Shown: one piece after another, positions 55,184 to 64,000 of the stretch
How the letters are laid out: each line of letters opens with the position of its first letter
How positions within the stretch are numbered: position 1 is the first letter of the stretch
From: Perca fluviatilis
Lineage: Eukaryota > Chordata > Actinopteri > Perciformes > Percidae
Assembly: GCF_010015445.1 (NCBI RefSeq)
Contig: NC_053120.1
Span: 18,688,308-18,752,307, forward strand
Reading direction: 5' to 3'
DNA: 64,000 bases
Position numbers and translations under genes: made by a program
Notes under the pieces: model-generated
Database searches by the model: none
Seen by the model: only the letters and a program-made list of their open reading frames with translations
What the model was told of the DNA's origin: nothing

Positions 55184-58052
55184 CTCAGTGGTACAAGGGA
55201 GGGAAGTGTTTGTTGTTTAAATTTCTGGATATGGACTATTGCCGCAAGTTGCATCACAATTCATAGCTCAGTCAAATCTGAACACACATAGAGATGTGAT
55301 GAAAATGTTTAGATTCAGTCTGACTTACGCTTAGCGGGGATATCATTATCCCCAATGTCCATCACGAATAAAAGTCCAAAAGTTTAATTCTAAATTTATA
55401 TTCTAATTTGTGCCCAGGGGTGATGGGGATGTGTTTGTGCTCTGAGAAACTGGATCTTCCACAGCAGCTCTACAACCAGAATGCCAACCTGCTACTGGGT
55501 TCCACCCTGTTTAAAACACTTTAGTGGTTGTGGTTCAAATACACTTCCATTCAGATTATCAGAATCCCAAAAACTGTTGTTAGAATTATGTATACAAGGA
55601 GATGAGGAGATATCAGGCTTCAATGTAAACAGCATTTCCTAAATAAGATTATATATATGACTGAAGATGGTTAAAACGGTTACCGGCATGCATGTAAAAG
55701 AAACAGTATACTTAATGAAAGGTGTACTGAATCCTTCCTGTTTTTGATTCCTGCAGACGTTTTCTTCTCAATCAGCCTCGCTCTGATGGTGGGCAGCCTG
55801 TTGGAGACGGTGTTGATCACTAATATCCAGTGCAGCTCCAGCCAGTACAGTGCGGTGCCTCGCTGGCTCAGTGTCCTCGTGCTACGATATCTGGCTGTTG
55901 TCGTTTTTCTCCCTCGAAAGAAAAAGAGCAACCAAATCACTGTCTTCCTCAACCCATCTCTTAGAGGTATATTATTATTATCACTTAACATTAACTAAAA
56001 TACATGAATAGTTTGACAAGACCATTTATTTAGTTTGACCCCCAGTTCGCAAGGAGTTGGTGGAGCACCAAGTGACATTTAATGGACTAAATAATTGATA
56101 GGACTACTTGTGAAAACTACAGTATATACACTAATACTGTATATATGAAATACCAGGCCTGTCAAAAGTGCTTTATCTTTGTCAACCAGAGTTTTATTTA
56201 AAAGATTACCTTTCCTCTCTCTAACTCGAGTTGTCTACCTTTAGAGGTGGGTCTGCTTCCTTTGACCAACTCAAGTCCTCTCAATCACAATACTTGGTTA
56301 CATCTGACTCAGGGTGTTGGGGATCTGAGGTAGGCTATGTCCTGCACAGGGTGTCAGGGTTGGTGAGGGTGTGGACACAAAAGCAGGCAACAGCAACTAA
56401 AGACCAAACTATTTGTTCTCCAAGGAATACAAACTGGAAAACTATGACAGAACAAGAGAGGCAGCAAAAGATTTACGACACACAAACTGACACACACATA
56501 TAAATACACATGGAGCTAATCAGAAGACGAGGCACAGCTGTGAGTGGACAGGAAACAGGATTAACGAGGGAAACACTGATTGGGTAAGAGACAACGAGGA
56601 CTGGCAACACAAGGCATGCTGGCAAGGCTAGACACAAAACAGGTGTACAAGGGAAACATGCAGGGCTACAGAAACACATAAGGAACACCATGGAAAGCAC
56701 AGACAACTCGAAATAACACAATGAACAAAACAAGGAACATGAACAGAAAACCCCAAACTTTCAAGAAATAAGACACTGAAATAAAGACAAATAAAGAAAC
56801 TGTCGCACTAGACCAGAGATCTTCAACAGGGGGTCCTCAGAATTACTGCAGGGGGGGCAGCCAAATTATTGTTAATTTTTTGAAAGATTCAAAGAAAATT
56901 AAAATACCTTAATATGAATCCAACATATTATTTGCAATAGTATTAGCAAATATAAATCCGCCTTACAATTTGTGAATCAACTCCACCGATGATAGGCTTG
57001 CTGTTCTATTAGGTAAGGTAGTCACTAAGATCCACAGATAGTTAATTCTAAGGATTCACTGTGCCACATGTATGTTTTACATTAATACATGATTTATAAA
57101 ACCATGCCAACAGTTATTATTTTAATAGCATTGTATTCTATGCACTAAATAGGTATATATAAAGGCTTTAGGCCGCCTTACACGTTATTGTAGGCCCATC
57201 TTAATATGCAACTTAATTTTAAACAATATATGTAGTAGGGGTCCCTGATCCGTCTTTCTTTTACTTAAGGGGTCCTTGGCTTAAAAAACCTTGAAGACCC
57301 CGTGCACTAGACCAATGGCCACAGAGCAGGACCGTGACACAGTGGACTTGAAAGTTTACAAATTGTGAAAATAAATGTAAAGATTGGTATCACACCAATT
57401 TTGAATCCTATGTGTGCCTATTTTCCGCCTCGACAGGTATACAGTTTAATATTACATTTTAACAGTTAACCCCTGGTAACTGCAGAAGATCCCCTTGGTT
57501 AGGAGTGTATTGAAAGTATTGCTGCCATGATTAGCCATTGTTTATGCTTACCATATGCACTGAAACTATATGTTTGAGGTGTCCTGATGATCATTTTAAT
57601 GAGCCCCTGCCAGCCAATAAGAAATAACTATTTCTCATGGCCATTTAATAATCTAGGTGCTATTTAGACTTTTGACATTTTCAGGCAGCGTAAGTTTTAC
57701 ATGATGACTAAATAGAATTAAAAAAACCTTGTCCCTTTTTTTGACAAATCCAGTAAAGAATTCCAGCAACACCGACATCTCAGCGATTCATCTTCAGCCC
57801 GTCTTTGGTGATACACCTCCAGTGAAACCCCCCCCAGAGCCGGCCCTGGATGAACTGAGGAAGCTGAGCAGAGATCTCCTGGCCATACGCCTCCAGGTAG
57901 ACAAACACTTCCAGGGGGAAACAACCGCAGGAATGGCAAATGATCGGGATAGTGATCGACCGTCTGCTGTTTGGCTTGTACATTGTCTTCATCGCTGTCA
58001 GCTTCATCACCATCATATGTCTCTGGAGCAAACATTATGCAGCATGATTTAA
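51328..58052 (+). pseudogene. 5-HT3 receptor-like subunit, gene 5, frameshifted in TM4
   Basis: Exons: 51328-51382, 51773-51933, 52064-52108, 52867-52973, 53403-53572, 53800-53960, 54800-55010, 55757-55966, 57754-58052. All splice sites and the first eight exons are intact and close to gene 4. Protein changes relative to gene 4 include Thr/Leu/Val in the 45-nt exon, KP rather than KS before the Cys-loop, and EE to GE after M2. In the last exon, just after the HFQG codons (about 57913-57935), gene 5 is two bases shorter than gene 4. From about residue 428 the frame reads an unrelated, His-rich tail and passes the normal TGA to stop at TAA 58050-58052. TM4 is lost, so normal folding and membrane insertion are unlikely. 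A sequencing error is possible, but the local sequence differs at several bases, which suggests a real change. Confidence 0.85.
55137..55182. repeat. (CA)n microsatellite in gene 5 intron 7
   Basis: About 23 CA units. The homologous place in gene 4 (about 39528-39540) has only about six, so the repeat has changed length since the duplication. Confidence 0.95.
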
Positions 58053-59978
58053 CCACAGGGTTATACGCATGATTGACATATCAGCAGATTATATGCTGTA
58101 TTCTGAGATGTGGCACATGTTGATAACTCTGTTGATAACTCTGTTATCAACATGTGGAATACACAGGATACAATGTAAGTTTCTGGATCTTGAGAGTTGT
58201 ATTTGTCAAAGATTTGAAGAACATGGATTTTCATATATACAGATGAGGTTTTAGATTTACATGCCTTCATTTCTCCTTGCATTGACTACTGTCTGCCACC
58301 AACCAAAATTGTGGTGAAAGTTGCTAAACAAATGTTTTAAACCCTTGTGTTGCCTTCCCATCAATCATGCAAAGTTTTGTTTTTCTGGGTCAAAATTTGA
58401 AATAAAAACTTTTTTCCCCAACGTTTTGGTTTTGGTTGTTTTTGTGATTTTTTTTTTTACATTTTCCAGATTTTTTTGTCACTTTTTCGATGTTTTTGTT
58501 GATTTTGTTTGTTTTCTCCCCACATTTTAAAGCTTTTTCCAATGTTTTGGTCACTTTTTTCAATGTTCTTGTATCAGTTCTTTTTTAGATGCTATATAAT
58601 TGAATAAAACACCCAAATTCAATGAAGGTAGTGAAGGAGGAGCATTGTAGGGAACCATCCACGTTATTTTTTTGGTGACAATTTGATTGAAAGAAAACTC
58701 AAATTTCTGATATAGAAACTTTTTGAAAATGGGTCAAATTTGAACCGAGGACAACAGGAGGGTTAAGAGTGTACAACCATATAGCGGCTCTGTGAGGTGT
58801 ACTGTACTGTACTTGATGATGACATTAGATAAAGAGTTAAGGATTCACCAAAGTTCTTACAGTTCATCATGAGAGTGACGTGAATGTTTGCACCAAATCG
58901 TATAGCTATCCATCCAACAGTTATTGAGAGATGTTTGAGTTTCACTCAAAACCACATGGCTGTATGGCTAAAAAAAAAGAAAAAGCAGTTGGCCTGCTGG
59001 TAATGAAGAAGAATGTTTGTAATTTGGTAGAAGTTGTTGTTTTAAATTCTGATAATATGACCATGACACTGATTTATTTTCAATGTAATTTGTATTAAAT
59101 CTAATACAGCTTAGGAGCTACACCAAGCAGCAGCCCTTCATATGTTATTGCATATTTAAACTAGGGTTAAACAGTCAATCTTAAAAACATGCACTAAAGA
59201 ATATGCACATGGCAGCTGTAAACATTGAAATGTCTTTTAAAAAGCCAGTCAGCATTCACAGGGGAAAAGAACAACTAACTTTTAATAAACTACCTGTAGG
59301 GCCTAACTGTGTTTGTGCTTTAAATCTGATATTTCTCTACTGATTACGGAGTTTTAATAACAACATAAAACCAAAAATTGGCCATAGTTCAACAGCAGAG
59401 CACATAATGCTGGAGAACAGAACAGATTGAAGCTCCCACGGGTGGAGGTGTTAAAAAATAAGATGGGTGAGTGGTTACCGGAGGTGTGGAACAACAAGTC
59501 CTGTGCTGTCCTAGGTATATTAGTACTAGATCCAAGTATACAGTATTTGTGAGGATCAAATGTTATGGGGCAGGTAATTATTCATGAAGGCTTTTAAAAT
59601 AATAGTAGTAAAAGTGCAGGTCTAAACACGTTTGCAATATTGCAATTTAAGATACGAGTTTGAGAACTTCCTTCAATTGTTTGAGGTTTCTATTAAATTA
59701 CGCCAACAAACTTGTTTTAATGAGGGAACTAAATGTGCATTATAACCATGTTTAATGGTGACAAGGCTACAACCTAAAAAAATGATAGCATGTATACTAC
59801 AAACCCTGAATCATCCAGATTATTGTCTACAATGTATATTTGTTTTAACTGGTCTTAAAACAAGCCACTATAAAAGGTTTTGCAGATAGTAAGCACACTT
59901 TGATTTCCTGCACTTTATGTTTTCATAATGATATTTAGGCCATTGAATCATTTGTTAATGATGAATAAAAATGTTTGA

Positions 59979-60427
59979 GATTTCACTCCTCCCCTCCCAC
60001 ACATAACAAATGGATTGTTGAGGTACTGCAATGTGTAAGGCTTGAAAAGATCAGGTATTCTTTAAGAGGTTCCCTTAAGACATTCCGCAAACTCTGGCAT
60101 CCCTTTTAGCCCACGTTAACACATTAGATATCAATGAAGAAAAACTGACCAGTCTTAACTGAGCCCTTTATTTCTTTATTTTTGGGATTTGTCTGTTCTG
60201 TCTCTTTTGTCCTGTTGTGTGTGTGTGGGTGTGTTTGTGTGTGAGTGCTGGGTTCTCGTTTTCTATTTTGCAGGTGGGCTATATTGGGACCTGAAGACAG
60301 GTGTGAGGAAGGTCCAGTAAATGGGTGTGAAGCTCCTTTTTGTTATCACTTATCTGTACAACACTTTGTATATGCAAATGTCGCTAACTTGGAAAAAACA
60401 ATAGAGATTGGGAAAAAGAAAAAAAAA
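59979..60427 (+). mobile_element. Retroposed insertion with A-rich tail in unit B
   Basis: Unit B has about 450 bases that unit A lacks at position 47461. The insert is bounded by repeats of aaaaatgtttgag and ends in an A-rich tail (gggaaaaagaaaaaaaaa) before the second repeat. This pattern fits target-primed reverse transcription. The source is not identified. It contains a TG-rich run near 60215-60245. Confidence 0.65.
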
Positions 60428-62208
60428 ATGTTTGAGGTTGAAGTTCTATTGAAATATTGTCATATATATCCACTAGATGGTGCCATCAATTGATGGTTGG
60501 ACTTTTGAGATATTTGAGTATTTCCATTTTCTGATACTTTGTACTTGTAATACTACAATTCAGAGGCACATTTTTTACTTAAAAAAAAACAACTAAATTC
60601 TCTTTTGGACTGTTCAATAAGTCCCATTTGGCGTTGAATAAAAATAATTGTTAATTGCAGCCCTACTTCAGTTTAGCGTTAATTAGCTTTATCTTTTTGA
60701 TTAAACTTTTCTATCGGCGCACAAAAAAATAACCCTCAACAGTCTGGCCAGTATTTTATTGTCAACATACTTTCAGAACAAAGACAAATTGACAACCAAT
60801 AATTTTAATACCAATAATTTTTAATAATAGACACTTTAATCTGTAGTGCACTTTAAACCTCTGCACACCTCCATGTTAAAGGCAGTCCAAAGACAATCCA
60901 TCTGCTGAGTTGAGGAGGCTTTTCAGTGGAGTCGGTCGGTCACTTCATTTAGGAGCCGTGAGCTGAAGAGCTCAGTGTTTTCTTTAAAAACCGCCTGGTT
61001 CAAACTAAAGACACAGGGGCAGCTTATCTCTTTAATACTCCTCCGTGAGGCCGTAGGGAAATGAATATCACATGATTTGCTTTAAGTAGTGTCTCAGGAG
61101 TGTTTACCTCGTGAGGGATCGTACACAAAGCAAAGCCTGTTGATGAGGGTATAAGTACTCCGGAGACTAATCCATTAATAGATTGGTACACATAAAATTG
61201 TACTTGGGACTGAAATCCAGGGTAAACGTTTTGATAAAATGCAGATTTGTTTTCCCACAATTTTATACATATCAGTAACTATGACATTAACTTCATAGAT
61301 TATTTTTCCCCCAACATACTCTGATGGTTAATATAACTCTCTACAGGGCCACTAAATAGATTAAACCCTAGAAGTAAAACCAGCCTCAAGAAAAATAAAA
61401 ATAAAGTCCAGTTAAGCCGTAACAAGTGAGGTCTTTAAAATATATACTAGACAAGTGGTTTCCAGACTTTAGGGGTCCCAAGAACAACCTGATGGGTCAC
61501 CAAATTATTAAAAGTGCCAGAAAGAAAGATAGAAAAAAAAAAAAATTGTATGTAAAGTTTTCTCATTGTTTTCTGGCTTCTCCACAATTTCTGCTTCATT
61601 CCTGTGAAATACTGAATACTTTTTATTTTGGGGGCCTCTAAAAATCCTTCAAATATATAAATTTGGTTCAACTACTGTGTCAATTAGTCAGCTTTAGCTG
61701 AGCTGCTATGCACATTTTTTACAGAGCAAGGCTAGATGTTTCCCTCTGTTTCCAGTCTCTATGCTATTCTAACATAAGCTAACCAGCTGATGGGCACAGC
61801 TACATATTTTCCAAGAACCTAATATTCTTTAAAGTGCCAATAAGGTTGGGAACCACTGTAAACTAAGATCTTTTGGAGGAGAAACCCCATTTAAGCATGA
61901 AGAATTGGAGTACAAGAAGTGATTAACGCATTTTGAGAATTATTTTGCTGCATGTTAAGAGTATTACTCATTAAATTGTGCCTCTTTTATTTTGGACTGA
62001 AATCCTTTACCATGTAGTGCAACCCAGGTGACAGGAGCTTCATAAAAGAAACATTTCACAGTGAAGATTTATGTTCTTACAACGAACATCAGAAAAATGC
62101 CCAAAGAGTGACGTCCCAACCCCACAACAGCAGCAGACAGAACAGTGCAATTAACTCGACTCTCTATCATTCCAAAAGTTACGTTAGAAAACAAGTGCTG
62201 ATTAGGCA

Positions 62209-62453
<245 letters not shown>

Positions 62454-63421
62454 CATTTAAAATATTTGAAACTCTGAAGTCCAGTTCTATAAACTCAACT
62501 TTCCAATGGAACTCCACTAGCTCTACCAGTCTAAGTTCATTGGTCCCAGAGGCACATAAGCGTGGCTAAAAGCTTAAAACAGGACAGTAAGGAGCGGGGA
62601 AATGAAAAGATTAGTTAAGTATCTTCCATAATTGCAAATAATAAAAAAAAATGTCTTTTTACTTGCCATTTGATTTTTTTTTTTTTTTTAAATAGATCCT
62701 GCTATTTTGGTCACAAAAACAAACTTCAGCTAAGCCGGTAGCCAATAAAATTAACAGTTGAAGCAGTTGCCAGAATCTGCAATTGTAGCAAGGAGAAATA
62801 TCAAAACCTGGTTACAATAGTCTTCCTGATCTACCTAAATCCCAAATATATTAGTTTTACCACAGAGGAACATGGTGCCAAGACATTTAGTGAATCTCAA
62901 GCCCTTTTCGCACACTTTTGTCACACACTTGTCACCATGTCTTTTTTGATACTTCCACTAGCAGTCACCAAAGTCATAAAGTTTCTTATGTGCAGGGAAA
63001 TGTCAAACAATTATTTAGGATTTCAATTTTCAGGATGAAATCAAATCTCAAGTTAATGAAAACATTTTGGAATATTTTTAAAGCCATGTTTCCTTAAGGA
63101 AATCCTGATTAGAAATTTGCGAAGCCTGGGCAATTTCTCTGTAAAAGTCACAACATTTTCACGGAACATCGACTCCAATCGACTCAAAGTGCGTGTGTGA
63201 AAGGGGCTTAGCTTACACTAAAAGCATTTAAATCAAACAGATTAAACAAAAACAACTGATGCCCTGATGTAGTAAAAACCCGCACGCCTGGCAATCTCTA
63301 GAGATCAAAACATTGGTTTGCTGTATTGTCACCCAGGTCTGAGAGGACTGGAACATCAGTGACTACAATCAGGGTTGCGTTGTGCTATTCTTTTGTCTTA
63401 GAGTTTCTTCTGTGAGCAGCA

Positions 63422-63558
63422 CTAGGGCCCACCTCCCTCGTCTTCTTGTTCCTCCATGTTTTTGCGCGCCATCCTCTCTCTCCGCTCTGCCAGCCGATGA
63501 CATCGAGGACAGTCTTTACCTGTCCGGAAGCAGCTGCGATGGTAACAGGCATTACATT
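63422..63558 (-). CDS. Last exon of a gene with a Rubicon-homology-type zinc-binding C terminus
   Basis: On the minus strand a polypyrimidine acceptor (cccccttttacag) is followed by an exon in phase 1 that reads [20 protein letters not shown] and then a basic and acidic tail [20 protein letters not shown] ending GGGP and TAG (63424-63422). The spacing C-x2-C, H-x2-C, C-x2-C-H is that of the extreme C terminus of the Rubicon homology domain found in RUBCN, RUBCNL, PLEKHM1/3 and DEF8, proteins of endolysosome and autophagy control that bind Rab7. I cannot tell which member this is. The other exons lie beyond the right edge. It is convergent with the channel gene array. Confidence 0.65.
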
Positions 63559-64000
63559 CTGTAAAAGGGGGAACATCATAAAAACAGGAGTCAGAGATGT
63601 TAACACCTCAAAGCAATTACAGCACAAAGTAAGATTAACAGTATTCACAGAGAGCAGCTCCCTTCGGCTGAACCAAACAAGGCTGCATAAACATTAAACC
63701 GGTTACACCAGTTTGCCTATAATGAGAAGTGATGTTTCAACAGAACAGCCAATCACAATCAGACCCGACAGAGGCAGGGGAGTATAAAAGACGCAGAAGT
63801 TACAGGCAGCATGGCAGAAGAGAGGAGGAAAGAGGTATGTTAGATGGCCGATACACTGGGAGACACACACCACACCCTAAACCAGTTCAGACACATCCTA
63901 TTCTTCCACCGCAGTGCTTTAAAACTCTCCAATGCCTTAGCAGATAGTTAAGACTGCACTGATTTCACTGAAATTATTTTGGTTTCCAAAATATTATATA
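63559..64000. other. Right edge, intron of the minus-strand gene
   Basis: Presumed intron upstream of the minus-strand exon at 63558. On the plus strand it contains CCAAT (63748-63752), a TATAAAA box (63783-63789) and ATG at 63811 opening a short frame to a GAG|gtatgt donor. No further exon is visible before the end of the window, so this is only a candidate promoter. Confidence 0.35.

Overview
This looks like a vertebrate nuclear genome, most probably a ray-finned (percomorph-type) fish. Genes are split into short exons with GT-AG introns. Microsatellites are long (TA, GT, TATC and an approximately 120-unit CA run). The transposon mix is typical of teleosts: tRNA-derived SINE, L2-type and other LINEs, many TTAA-flanked elements, PIF/Harbinger-like and hAT-like elements. 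Nothing bacterial or viral was recognised.

The window is dominated by a head-to-tail, plus-strand array of five genes for Cys-loop ligand-gated ion channel subunits of the 5-HT3 receptor family, most like the HTR3C/D/E group. Gene 1 is at 912-6750, gene 2 at about 7955-13060 (first exon not found), gene 3 at 16069-24158, gene 4 at 27586-45229 and gene 5 at 51328-58052. Each has the same exon plan: signal peptide, N-terminal segment, a 45-nt exon, loop A exon, Cys-loop exon, loop B/C exon, TM1-TM2 exon, TM3 exon, and an MA-helix plus TM4 exon. With the exon boundaries given here, the joined coding lengths are multiples of three and predict about 471-474 residues, the usual length for the family.

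Genes 4 and 5 lie in a tandem segmental duplication. Unit A (about 24066-49918) and unit B (about 49919-62162) meet at a visible junction where the 3' flank of one gene runs straight into the last 90 bases of gene 3's final exon. Unit A is twice as long because it took several insertions after the duplication, and unit B preserves the empty sites. Gene 4 has two alternative signal-peptide exons. Gene 5 has a 2-base deletion that throws TM4 out of frame, so it is probably a recent pseudogene or encodes an altered subunit.

The large intron 1 of gene 4 holds a nest of LINEs, an inverted ghost copy of the gene's own exon 4, and a hAT/BED fragment. The right edge carries, on the minus strand, the last exon of an unrelated gene with a zinc-binding C terminus of the Rubicon/PLEKHM/DEF8 type. 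If expressed, the subunits should assemble as pentameric cation channels. The aromatic residue that binds serotonin in loop B is absent from all five, so they may need a partner subunit or use another ligand.
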